Shown: piece by piece, positions 14,908-22,513 of the stretch
Layout of the letters: each line of letters starts with the position of its first letter
Numbering within the stretch: the first letter of the stretch is position 1
Assembly: GCA_965220955.1 (NCBI GenBank)
Contig: CBDCRK010000023.1
Location: forward strand, 93,403 to 157,402
DNA from: CBDCRK01 sp965220955
GTDB lineage: Bacteria > Desulfobacterota > Binatia > Bin18 > CBDCRK01
Length of the DNA: 64,000 bases
Direction of reading: 5' to 3'
The notes under the pieces: model-generated
Database searches by the model: none
What the model was told of the DNA's origin: nothing
What the model saw: only the letters and a program-made list of their open reading frames with translations
Program-made: the position numbers and the translations under genes

Positions 14908-16872
14908 CTAGGTTCCAGCGAGGAACCTTTCGATCCCCTCCTGTGAAAAGCCCTCCCACCTCTCAGCCAGCAAAACCGCTACTTGGATAGCAACCCGCTC
15001 GCTTTCTCCCACAACCTCGCGGGAAATATAATATGGGTGACCATTATTCTGGAACAAAAGGCCGTGGTTATGCTGCCGCACCTGGTCACGGTGCAAGGTG
15101 ACGGGAGCGGTTGGTAGACCCGAGACAGCTTCTTGCAAAAGTGGATCGTCCCCATCAACAATAAATTGGCAGCGTGGTCCAACTTCTCGACAGAGGACAC
15201 GAACTTCCTCCTGTAGTGTGCGAAGAAAAGCAAAATCGCTTGTGTACTGAGGCCTGAGGTTGGTTAAAATGACTACGTTGGGATGAACAGCTTTAAGGAG
15301 CTGATGCATATCTCCTCTTTGCCGCACACCGAACTCGAGGATGAGCACTTCCACCCACTCGCGAGAAAAGAGGGCCCGCCGGGTTGCCTGCCCAAGGGCA
15401 CGCAGAATCCTACCGGTGCTCTGCGTGTCGATCTCCAGGTCGAGCACCGCCAGTGGTAAACCAATTTCAGTGTTGGACGAACGGGGATTGGTCCGTACCC
15501 GGTAGCATTCTGCAAACAGCTCGCCAAGGAGCCGCTTCATTACTGTTTTTCCTCTGCTACCAACAATGGCAATGACCCGGGGTCGCTTACGCCGAAGGAA
15601 AAGACGGGACAGAGCGCTTAGGTAGGCTACCCCTGCCCGCCTTAATAGTTGTTTGGCCGGGCGGCGAGACCCAGAATAAACAGAAACCCCTCTAGTAGCC
15701 GAGGAGGTGCTTTGGTTGAAGTATCCCTCAAGGCGCTCAAAAGCAGCGTCTATTTCCGCTACCGGCCGGCCGAAATTGGCGCGTAGGTGGGCCTCGCCTG
15801 GTGGTCCGAAGGCGACCCCGGGAACCAAAGCCACCTTAGCTTGTTTCAGGATATCGTAGGCTAGTCGGCGAGAATCTCGCGCCCAGGGAACCGTATCTTT
15901 GACCCTTGGGAAGACAAAATAGGAGCCGCTGGGTTTCTGATAGTCAAAGGCGTAGGAGAGACGGTCAAGGTGTTCGATGACTTGGTCCCGGCGCCGTTTA
16001 AACTCCTCGCGAAACACCTGTACATGCTCTTGACCCAGCTCCAGGGCAGCTATGGCAGCGTACTGCGAGGCAACTGGGGCGCAGGTCACAAGCGCATCAT
16101 GAACCTTGAGAATCTCCTGTATGTTCTCCTTGTCTGAGTGGAGAAATCCTACCCGCCAGCCGGTCATGCTGTAGGCTTTGGAGAAGGTAAATATACGGAT
16201 CACCCGCCCGCGTATCTCGGGAATTTGGGCAGGGGTAAAGTACGGCTCTTTGGTGTAAATAAAATCTTTATACGCCTCATCAATGATTATAAAGAAGCCG
16301 TACTGTTCAGCCAGGTGCACAATTCGCAGGGTCTCGGTTTGGGAAAACACGGTTCCAGTGGGATTGTTGGGATTGCTATAGAGGATAGCGGCGGTTCGGG
16401 GGGAGATGCACCTCTCAAGAGCCTCTGGATCAAAGTCAAAGTTATCCTCCTCCCGCAGCGGCACAAAACTGGGAGTACCTCCGGCCATTCTGATTACTTC
16501 CTGATACGAGGTGTAGCTTGGTGATGGCAGAATGACCTCATCCCCAGGCTTAATCACGGTGAGCATAGTGGCGGCGAGCGCTTCTATGGAGCCGCAGGTC
16601 ACCAGGATCTCATCCTCGGGATCGTAGTGCATGCCTTCATATAAAAGCGTCTCACCAATCAACTCGCGGAGCTGTGGCAGACCAGGGCTAAGGGAGTACT
16701 GGGCACAGGCCCCCTCGGCAATCTTTTGCTGAGCAAAAGCCTTAATCGGTTCCGGTGTGTCAAAGCTAGGAATCCCCTGGGCAAGAGACACTACCCCAGG
16801 GATCCGGCTTGCCTCAAGCTCGATCTCTTTAATCGGAGAGAGCTTCATCTGAGCGGTCCGCCACAGTGTCAC
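14908..16872 (-). CDS. class I aminotransferase fused to a MurF-like Mur ligase core
   Basis: This is one uninterrupted 654-aa frame. Residues about 10-390 are a fold-type I aminotransferase: GVVSLAQGIPSFDTPEPI, ILYSNPNNPTGTVF, IIIDEAYKDFIY, and the PLP lysine in FTFSKAYSMTGWRVGF. Residues about 430-654 look like the ATP-binding middle domain of MurF: P-loop IAIVGSRGKTVMKRLL, RTNPRSSNTEIGLPLAVL, the acidic VEVLILEFGVRQRGDM, and HPNVVILTNLRPQY. The UDP-substrate N-terminal lobe and the C-terminal amino-acid lobe of Mur ligases are missing or strongly reduced. Joining amino-acid supply to an amide-forming domain suggests a dedicated amino-acid ligation step, but no substrate can be named. AGGAGG sits 6 bases before the GTG start at 16872. 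Confidence 0.85.
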   Translation of the reverse strand: MTLWRTAQMKLSPIKEIELEASRIPGVVSLAQGIPSFDTPEPIKAFAQQKIAEGACAQYSLSPGLPQLRELIGETLLYEGMHYDPEDEILVTCGSIEALAATMLTVIKPGDEVILPSPSYTSYQEVIRMAGGTPSFVPLREEDNFDFDPEALERCISPRTAAILYSNPNNPTGTVFSQTETLRIVHLAEQYGFFIIIDEAYKDFIYTKEPYFTPAQIPEIRGRVIRIFTFSKAYSMTGWRVGFLHSDKENIQEILKVHDALVTCAPVASQYAAIAALELGQEHVQVFREEFKRRRDQVIEHLDRLSYAFDYQKPSGSYFVFPRVKDTVPWARDSRRLAYDILKQAKVALVPGVAFGPPGEAHLRANFGRPVAEIDAAFERLEGYFNQSTSSATRGVSVYSGSRRPAKQLLRRAGVAYLSALSRLFLRRKRPRVIAIVGSRGKTVMKRLLGELFAECYRVRTNPRSSNTEIGLPLAVLDLEIDTQSTGRILRALGQATRRALFSREWVEVLILEFGVRQRGDMHQLLKAVHPNVVILTNLRPQYTSDFAFLRTLQEEVRVLCREVGPRCQFIVDGDDPLLQEAVSGLPTAPVTLHRDQVRQHNHGLLFQNNGHPYYISREVVGESERVAIQVAVLLAERWEGFSQEGIERFLAGT

Positions 16873-17080
16873 TGTCTACCTCCTTTTTATAGCTATCAGC
16901 CATTAGCTTAAGAGGGGTGAAAGATCTTATCCCTAAAAGCGGACTGCCCCTAGCTATGCCGAGAATCACAAGGGCGATCTGAAACAGTGCTGATCTTTTT
17001 GGCTGCTGCCCTTTGCTCACTCTGGTTTGTAGGTGCCTTCTGGATAAGTCCGTGTCACTGGAAGTTCTTAATGGACCGCC

Positions 17081-18079
17081 TCAGCCCAAAAAATTCCACT
17101 TGGCCATGGTCCACATATCGGATGGGCTTTCCGGCAGTTTGCGCAGCACCGAAGCCTCAAAGCCTGAGTGCATCAGGCAGTTGTGGCAGCGAGGATCCTG
17201 GCGGGTTTCCCAGTAATCCCAGTCCACCTCATTCCAGAACTCCTCCCAGGTCTTGAAATACCTTTCGCCTATAAGATAGCAGGGTCCTTTCCAACCAAAC
17301 GGTGTGCGGGTGACATTACCCCAGGGGGTGCAGGGATAATCGCGCAGACCCGCAGCAAACTCAAGGAAGAGTGGGGTGGAGGAAAGACGATACTTCTTTG
17401 ATAGCTCTAGAACCTCCTTAAATTTCTCATGGATTTCATTTTTGAAAAGGAAATGATTCCCGTCTAGAGCTTCGTAGTGATATCCCGGTGAGATCAGCAT
17501 ACCGTCCACTCTTAAGCTGCTGAGCAGTTCGCACATCTCTTCAATCTCCGCCATATCGGTCTCGCGAAAGATGGTGGTATTGGTGCACACCTGGTAACCA
17601 AGCTGCTTGCCCACTTTGATCATCTCCATGGCCTTGTCAAACACTCCTTCTCGATCACAGACTAAGTCATGCGTTTTTTTCATGCCATCGAGGTGTACGT
17701 TGATCGACAGGCGCTTGTGGGGCTCACTCGCTTGGTAAAAGCGGTCCAATAGGATGCCGTTGGTACAAAGAAAAATATGTCTTTTGCGAGCGATAATGCT
17801 GTCCACCAATTCGGGTAACTCAGGATAAATGGTTGGCTCTCCTCCACAGATGGACACAACCGGGGCACCAGCCTCCTCTACAGCCTGAAGGCACTCCTCC
17901 AGGCTGAGACGGTCTTTTAAGTCTCCATTATGACGCTCTGGTGTACAGCCAACACAAGCAAGATTGCAGGTGTAGAGGGGCTCAAGCATGAGCACTACTG
18001 GATAGCGTTTACGGCCTTGATGCCAGTTTTTAGTCTGCCATTTCATCATGTCAGTGGTTATGTGTAGCGGGAATCGCAT
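17081..18079 (-). CDS. HpnH-like radical SAM protein
   Basis: The 332-aa protein has the radical SAM cluster motif CNLACVGC preceded by RKRYPVVLMLEPLYT, then VSICGGEPTIYPEL, HIFLCTNGILL, INVHLDGMKKTHD, VDGMLISPGYHYEA, and a C-terminal set of cysteines (YPCTPWGN, GPCYLIGERYFKT, CHNCLMHSGFEA). The order and wording follow adenosyl-hopene transferase HpnH, which joins 5'-deoxyadenosine to diploptene in hopanoid synthesis. Canonical HpnH reads GCGKIQ after the cluster; here it is GCTPERHN, and no other hopanoid gene is nearby, so a different acceptor is possible. AAGGAGGAGAGG precedes the chosen ATG. Confidence 0.82.
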   Translation of the reverse strand: MRFPLHITTDMMKWQTKNWHQGRKRYPVVLMLEPLYTCNLACVGCTPERHNGDLKDRLSLEECLQAVEEAGAPVVSICGGEPTIYPELPELVDSIIARKRHIFLCTNGILLDRFYQASEPHKRLSINVHLDGMKKTHDLVCDREGVFDKAMEMIKVGKQLGYQVCTNTTIFRETDMAEIEEMCELLSSLRVDGMLISPGYHYEALDGNHFLFKNEIHEKFKEVLELSKKYRLSSTPLFLEFAAGLRDYPCTPWGNVTRTPFGWKGPCYLIGERYFKTWEEFWNEVDWDYWETRQDPRCHNCLMHSGFEASVLRKLPESPSDMWTMAKWNFLG

Positions 18080-18177
18080 CCTCTCCTCCTTAACCAAACG
18101 GTCGGGCAAATCTTACCTGACGGCCACGCTCGCTGCAAGCTCTTTACAATGCTCTAGCCCTTGGCCAAAATAGGAAT

Positions 18178-18477
18178 ATGTCAAACAAGCAAGCATCTGC
18201 TGTAGGTAGGGAAGGAACTCTTCTCCAGGGGCTCAAAGAGATAGCTGTCCAACTCGGCATTCGAGTGCGAGAAGAGAGGTTGTTGCGTGAGGTGGGCTAC
18301 CGTGTACGTGGCGGGGGCTGTTGGGTGCGAGGGCAGGAGGTGGTTTTCTTAGATAGGGAGCGTCCGATTTCTGAACGTATCGATGTTCTTGTCGAAGAGC
18401 TTATGGGAAAGAACCTTGATAATGTGCCTCTGTCTACTCCCCTGCGCCGTCTGCTTGTGCGAAAGGAAACTTCATGA
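18178..18477 (+). CDS. small conserved-looking protein coupled to fur, unknown function
   Basis: The 99-aa product is not recognised. It is charged and soluble, with no membrane segment: GLKEIAVQLGIRVREERLLREVGYRVRGGGCWVRGQEVVFLDRE, then RPISERIDVLVEELM. The end of the gene overlaps fur by four bases (ATGA), and AGGAAT precedes its ATG, so it should be translated together with fur. The pairing suggests a function linked to Fur-type regulation, but nothing in the sequence names it. Confidence 0.75.
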   Translation: MSNKQASAVGREGTLLQGLKEIAVQLGIRVREERLLREVGYRVRGGGCWVRGQEVVFLDRERPISERIDVLVEELMGKNLDNVPLSTPLRRLLVRKETS

Positions 18478-18947
18478 CCGACCGCATAGCCGTCTTTCAT
18501 CAGTGGTTGAAGGAGAGGGGGCTAAAATCTACTTCCCAACGGGATGACATTGCACAGGTTTTTTTTGCCATCAGCCGACACATCAGCGTGGAGGAGTTAT
18601 ACTTCGAGGTGCGTAAAATTAACCCCCGGGTAGGGTATGCTACGGTCTACCGTACTCTCAAGCTGCTCAAAGAGTGTGGGTTGGCGGCCGAACGTCATTT
18701 CGCTGATGGTGAGGCCCGCTTTGAGAATGTCAAGGAAGAAGATCACCACGATCACCTTCTTTGTGACCGCTGCGGTAAGATTGTTGAATTTACCCATCCC
18801 CAGCTTGAGCGGCTACAGAATCTGATCGCCCAAAAACTCGGCTTTATTGTCTCCTACCACAAAATGGAGATCTACGGCATATGCCGTGAGTGCCGCGAGG
18901 GCAGAGATTTGTCCGACCAGCAGGAAAAAGGTGTGCACCAACTATAA
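18474..18947 (+). CDS. Fur family metal-dependent transcriptional regulator
   Basis: The 157-aa protein has a winged helix (LKSTSQRDDIAQVFFAISRHISVEEL, VGYATVYRTLKLLKECGLA), the metal-binding dimerisation motif DHHDHLLCDRCGKIVEF and a second cysteine pair ICRECREG. Two CxxC sites and the HHDH cluster fit Fur/Zur/PerR; the exact metal cannot be assigned. AAGGAAACTTC precedes the ATG. It overlaps the small upstream gene and is convergent with tatD. Confidence 0.9.
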   Translation: MTDRIAVFHQWLKERGLKSTSQRDDIAQVFFAISRHISVEELYFEVRKINPRVGYATVYRTLKLLKECGLAAERHFADGEARFENVKEEDHHDHLLCDRCGKIVEFTHPQLERLQNLIAQKLGFIVSYHKMEIYGICRECREGRDLSDQQEKGVHQL

Positions 18948-18951
18948 GCGA

Positions 18952-18967
18952 GCGTTCAGCTGAACGC
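18952..18967. terminator. perfect 16-base palindrome between convergent genes
   Basis: GCGTTCAGCTGAACGC lies 5 bases after the fur stop and 8 before the tatD stop on the other strand. It has no T-run, so terminator activity is only possible; it may instead belong to the TCAGC/GCTGA filler repeats seen in other gaps. Confidence 0.4.
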
Positions 18968-18974
18968 GTACAGT

Positions 18975-19760
18975 TTAGACCAACTGAAACAACCTCTCGG
19001 CGTTCTGTGTAGTCACCTTGGCTGCTTCTGCCAAAGATGTTTCCTTCACTTCGGCAAGCTTCTCTGCCACGTGTACTATAAAGGCGGGCTCATTGCGTTT
19101 GCCCCGGTGGGGAACAGGAGCCAGAAGGGGACAGTCCGTTTCTATAAGCAAGCGATCAAGCGGAACCTGTTTAACCACTTCCCGTAGGTTTGCGGCGTTT
19201 TTGAAAGTGACAATACCGGTGAAAGAGAGAAAAAAGCCCAGGTTAAGGAGTTTCTCAGCCTCTTCTAGGTTGCCGGTAAAGCAGTGAACCACCCCTATTA
19301 CCTGTCCTTCCCCTTCTTCCTTCAGGATTTGGGCGGCCTCGCTATAAGCATCACGGATGTGTAGGGCTAGAGGCAACTTTATTTCCCGTGCTAGGCGAAT
19401 AAAGGCACGGAAGTGAGCGCGCTGCACATCCGCAGGAGAGTTATTATAGTAGAAGTCAAGGCCGGTTTCTCCCAGGGCAACAACCCTGGGTTCACGGACA
19501 AGAGCCCGAATTTGGGCATAGGTTGCCTCCGTGATGCTGTTTGCATTATGGGGATGCACCCCTACTACGGCAAAGACATCATCATAGTGGCGGGCTAGCT
19601 CTACTGCCCTTTGGTTATGGGCAAACTCGCCCGTTGCGCCAATAACGAGAAAGCGTCTCACCCCCAGGGCTCGCGCCCGCTCGATCACGGATTCTCGGTC
19701 AGAATCGAACTGCGGATCAGTGAGGTGGCAGTGGGAGTCAATCAAACCGCCAGAAGCCAA
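18975..19760 (-). CDS. tatD: TatD family metal-dependent hydrolase
   Basis: The 261-aa protein has the TatD signatures LIDSHCHLTDPQFDSDRE, VGVHPHNA, ALGETGLDFYYNN, LALHIRDAY, GVVHCFTGNLEEAEKLL and LLIETDCPLLAPVPHRGKRNEPAF. The histidines, glutamate and final aspartate that bind two metals are all present. TatD enzymes are metal-dependent 3'-5' DNA exonucleases or deoxyribonucleases. Its start is 17 bases after the holB stop, in a tmk-holB-tatD cluster common in bacteria. Confidence 0.94.
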   Translation of the reverse strand: MASGGLIDSHCHLTDPQFDSDRESVIERARALGVRRFLVIGATGEFAHNQRAVELARHYDDVFAVVGVHPHNANSITEATYAQIRALVREPRVVALGETGLDFYYNNSPADVQRAHFRAFIRLAREIKLPLALHIRDAYSEAAQILKEEGEGQVIGVVHCFTGNLEEAEKLLNLGFFLSFTGIVTFKNAANLREVVKQVPLDRLLIETDCPLLAPVPHRGKRNEPAFIVHVAEKLAEVKETSLAEAAKVTTQNAERLFQLV

Positions 19761-19777
19761 AGAAGATTTTCCCTTTC

Positions 19778-20785
19778 TTATACCATTTCAGATGTAGGGC
19801 CGGTACCGGAGGCCAACCCCAGAAGCATACGCTCCAGGGCAAGCTGGCGGTTAGCATTACGCCCCAAGGCTTGTATCGTGTTATAAACCAAATCTAGGTG
19901 GTGAAGGGACTGATCAATCTTTCCCTCTACACCTGCTTGGGCTAGTAAGGAAACGTAATCAGGGTTCTGCTCAATCGCCTCTTCCCCTAAGAGCTGATAG
20001 CGCAGGAGGTCCCGATACCATGACAGTAACACCTCCAGGTGGGCCACCACCTCTTCCTCATTCTGAACCAACTTCTCTGCTAATTGAGAAAGGTCCATAA
20101 AAGACGCTTGTGGAACCTTAGCAAGCGCAGCCAGCAGTGCGGGACGTTCTTCGGTAAAGACCCGCGCATTAAGCGTCAGTGCCCGGCCTACACTCCCCTG
20201 GCTGAATGCGGCCAATGCCCGAGCCATCTCTGGAGCCCATCCCTGGTCCTGAATAAGGATTTCTTCTACAAGTGTAAGGGACAGAGGAGCAAAACGGACC
20301 TGCTGACAGCGGGAGAGAAGTGGGTGCGAGAACAGACTAGCATTGATGGCAATAAGAATAAGTAATGCATTCCCTGGTGGTTCCTCAAGCAGTTTGAGGA
20401 GAGCGCTCTGAGCCGCTGAATTGAGCAAGTGAGCCCCATCAATAAGCGCTACCTTTTTTCCACCGCGTAACGCGCGCAAACCAAACCGTCGCTTTAGCTC
20501 ACGTACCTGATCAATGGTGATCTCTTTTTTCTCCGGGGCCAGAGTGACCACGGTGCAGTCCGGATGAGTGTTTGCTATTACCTTCTGGCAACTCTCACAT
20601 GTGTTACACCCCTCGCCGGGCTTCTCTACACACAAAAGGGCCTGCGCTATCCCCCGGGCGGCGCGCTTTTTTCCTATTCCCTGCGGTCCGGTAAATAGGT
20701 AAGCGTGCCCCACACAGCCTTGCCTGAGAGCACGGCCAAGAAGGTCAAGCGTTCGGTCATGTCCACGAATGCCGGCAAAAGGCAT
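19778..20785 (-). CDS. holB: DNA polymerase III delta' subunit
   Basis: The 335-aa protein starts MPFAGIRGHDRTLDLLGRALRQGCVGHAYLFTGPQGIGKKRAARGIA (P-loop). It has the zinc module CVEKPGEGCNTCESC, the ALIDGAHLLNSAAQSALLKLLEEPP switch region, and LLSRCQQVRFAPLSL with the SRC motif of clamp-loader subunits. It belongs to the clamp loader that opens the sliding clamp. The frame continues 33 codons upstream into tmk, but homology begins at this ATG, 16 bases after the tmk stop. Confidence 0.92.
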   Translation of the reverse strand: MPFAGIRGHDRTLDLLGRALRQGCVGHAYLFTGPQGIGKKRAARGIAQALLCVEKPGEGCNTCESCQKVIANTHPDCTVVTLAPEKKEITIDQVRELKRRFGLRALRGGKKVALIDGAHLLNSAAQSALLKLLEEPPGNALLILIAINASLFSHPLLSRCQQVRFAPLSLTLVEEILIQDQGWAPEMARALAAFSQGSVGRALTLNARVFTEERPALLAALAKVPQASFMDLSQLAEKLVQNEEEVVAHLEVLLSWYRDLLRYQLLGEEAIEQNPDYVSLLAQAGVEGKIDQSLHHLDLVYNTIQALGRNANRQLALERMLLGLASGTGPTSEMV

Positions 20786-20801
20786 ATTCTGTTTCAATCC
20801 C

Positions 20802-21494
20802 TTACAGGGCAGCTGCTGCCATCCGAGACATCGCCACAGCACGGATCTCTGCATGTATTTGCTCTGAGCTAAGCGTTGCCTCAATGACCACTACCCGGTC
20901 AGGGGCACTACGGGCGATCTCCAAATATCCCTTGCGCACTCGTTCATGAAAGCCTACTGACTCCGCTTCAAAACGGTCAGCCGATAATTGACTACGACCG
21001 CTTGCCTGTCCTGAGCTCCGCCGAAGGGCTCGCATAAGCCCTGCCTCTACCGGACAGTCGAGGAGAAAAGTGAGCTGAGGCGCATAGCGGCCACAGACCA
21101 GAGCATTCAGTCTGGCAATAAGGGCCAGGTCCATTCCTCGCCCGTAGCCCTGATAGGCTACAGTAGAGTCGGTAAAGCGGTCACAGAGAATAACCCTGCC
21201 TGCAGCCAGGGCCGGAGCAATAATCTCATCTATATGCTGTGCGCGATCTGCTAGGCAGAGAAATAATTCCGCCGATGAGGCCAGGGTAGAAAAGTCTGGC
21301 TGGAGCAGAATTTCCCGAATAGCGCGTCCAACGGTGGTGCCACCAGGCTCGCGGGTAACTATTACTTCTACTTCTCTCTCCTGCTCTTGAAGTATTTTGC
21401 TGATCAGGGCAGTCTGGGTAGTCTTGCCACTGCCCTCAATACCCTCAAAGGAAATGAAGAATCCCGCCACAACCTTACTTAAACCATAGAGCAA
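20802..21494 (-). CDS. tmk: thymidylate kinase with repeat-derived LID insert
   Basis: The 230-aa protein has P-loop FEGIEGSGKTTQ, the DRX-type motif VTREPGGTTVGRAIRE, CDRFTDSTVAYQGYGRGMD and DRFEAESVGFHERVRKGYLEIA. It makes dTDP from dTMP. Between LMRAL and DRFE, in the region covering the active site, it carries extra residues RRSSGQASGRSQLSA that come in part from a 25-bp repeat (21004-21028). The catalytic DRFE is kept, so the enzyme is probably active. The listed start is TTG; a GTG nine codons later, just before AGFFISFEG, is an alternative. Confidence 0.92.
   Translation of the reverse strand: MLYGLSKVVAGFFISFEGIEGSGKTTQTALISKILQEQEREVEVIVTREPGGTTVGRAIREILLQPDFSTLASSAELFLCLADRAQHIDEIIAPALAAGRVILCDRFTDSTVAYQGYGRGMDLALIARLNALVCGRYAPQLTFLLDCPVEAGLMRALRRSSGQASGRSQLSADRFEAESVGFHERVRKGYLEIARSAPDRVVVIEATLSSEQIHAEIRAVAMSRMAAAAL
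21004..21028 (-). repeat. copy of the 25-bp coding-embedded repeat in tmk
   Basis: GCCTGTCCTGAGCTCCGCCG then AAGGG, matching the kinase-gene copy at 7063-7087 at nearly every base. On the coding strand it gives ALRRSSGQA. Confidence 0.8.
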
Positions 21495-21632
21495 AAGGTA
21501 AAAACCAAAAAGGGGAAATAAAGCGGCTTTCGCTTACGCTGTTGGCTCCAAAGTGAAGGCTTTCTAGGGCATATTCAGAAAACCTTCGGAAAGTGTATAA
21601 TCCGAACAGCAAGTGATTGTATCCAACCCTCT

Positions 21633-22385
21633 TTAAAAATACCACTCTATTATTTCTTTACCGAAAAACAGATAACAGAGAGCGCCGAACGAAAGAAACG
21701 GACCAAAAGGGATCGGGTAACGGCTGCCCGCCCGCTGCCAGGCTATAGCCGCAACACCCACCACCGATCCGGTGAATGAGGCGACCAAAAGAGCAATTGG
21801 GATTGCTCGCCATCCTAGGAATGCACCAATCATGGCCAAAAGCTTGACGTCTCCCATCCCCATGCCTTCTTCACCCCTGACCAGCTGATAGGTAACAGCT
21901 ACAAGAAACAGTAGTCCCCCGCCCAACCCTGCCCCTAAAAGCGAACTGAGTGGTGCGACAGTGGGAATAAAGAAAGAGCAGAGGATGCCGACAACAACCC
22001 CGGGAAGGCTAATGACATCAGGAATAATTCGGTGATCGAGATCAATAAAAGTGACAATAATAAGGGCCGCAGTAAAGGCAAAATAGACGAGTATCGGGAC
22101 CCCCAAGCCCAAGCGGTGCACCAGGGCCACGGCAAGAAGCGCGGTGAGAAGCTCAACCAGGAAATAGCGAAAAGAGAAGCGCGCCCCACAAAAACGACAG
22201 CGTCCCCGCAGCAGAAGGTAACTCAGCAGGGGAATGTTATCATACCAGACAATGGGGGTTCCGCAGGCGTGGCAGTGGGAAGCGGGAAGTATAATAGACT
22301 CCTTTTGTGGCAAACGGTAGATGCACACATTGAGAAAGCTCCCCACTACCGCGCCAAAGAGAAAAGCAGCGAAGTCCGTGATCAA
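21633..22385 (-). CDS. pilD: type IV prepilin peptidase / N-methyltransferase
   Basis: This inner-membrane protein has about seven to eight hydrophobic helices. It shows the N-terminal VVGSFLNVCIYRLP, two zinc CxxC pairs (CHACG, CRFCGARFS), and the two catalytic aspartates in FIDLDHRIIPDVIS and GMGDVKLLAMIGAFLGW of A24 aspartic peptidases. It cleaves and methylates type IV pilins or type II pseudopilins; none are in the window. The open frame reaches 22451, but the first 22 codons read through a palindromic repeat. AAGGAGGGAGG lies upstream of the TTG at 22385, taken here as the start (250 aa). Confidence 0.9.
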   Translation of the reverse strand: MITDFAAFLFGAVVGSFLNVCIYRLPQKESIILPASHCHACGTPIVWYDNIPLLSYLLLRGRCRFCGARFSFRYFLVELLTALLAVALVHRLGLGVPILVYFAFTAALIIVTFIDLDHRIIPDVISLPGVVVGILCSFFIPTVAPLSSLLGAGLGGGLLFLVAVTYQLVRGEEGMGMGDVKLLAMIGAFLGWRAIPIALLVASFTGSVVGVAAIAWQRAGSRYPIPFGPFLSFGALCYLFFGKEIIEWYF

Positions 22386-22398
22386 GGATGAACTGTCC

Positions 22399-22486
22399 TC
22401 CCTCCTTAATCCTCCCCCGCTAGGGGGGAGGAAATTTTTGAGCGAATACAAGAAGATGGCTTCCGTGGGGGAGGGCTGGGGTGGGG
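22399..22486. repeat. CTCACCCC/CCCTCTCCC-type repeat pair
   Basis: CCTCCCCCGCTAGGGGGGAGG (about 22411-22431) is a strong palindrome. A second arm GGGGGAGGGCTGGGGTGGGG lies at 22467-22486. The element fills the gap between the EtfBA stop and the prepilin peptidase start and overlaps the latter's 5' region. Confidence 0.65.
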
Positions 22487-22513
22487 ACGAAAAAGAAGCT
22501 GCTCACCATAGGC

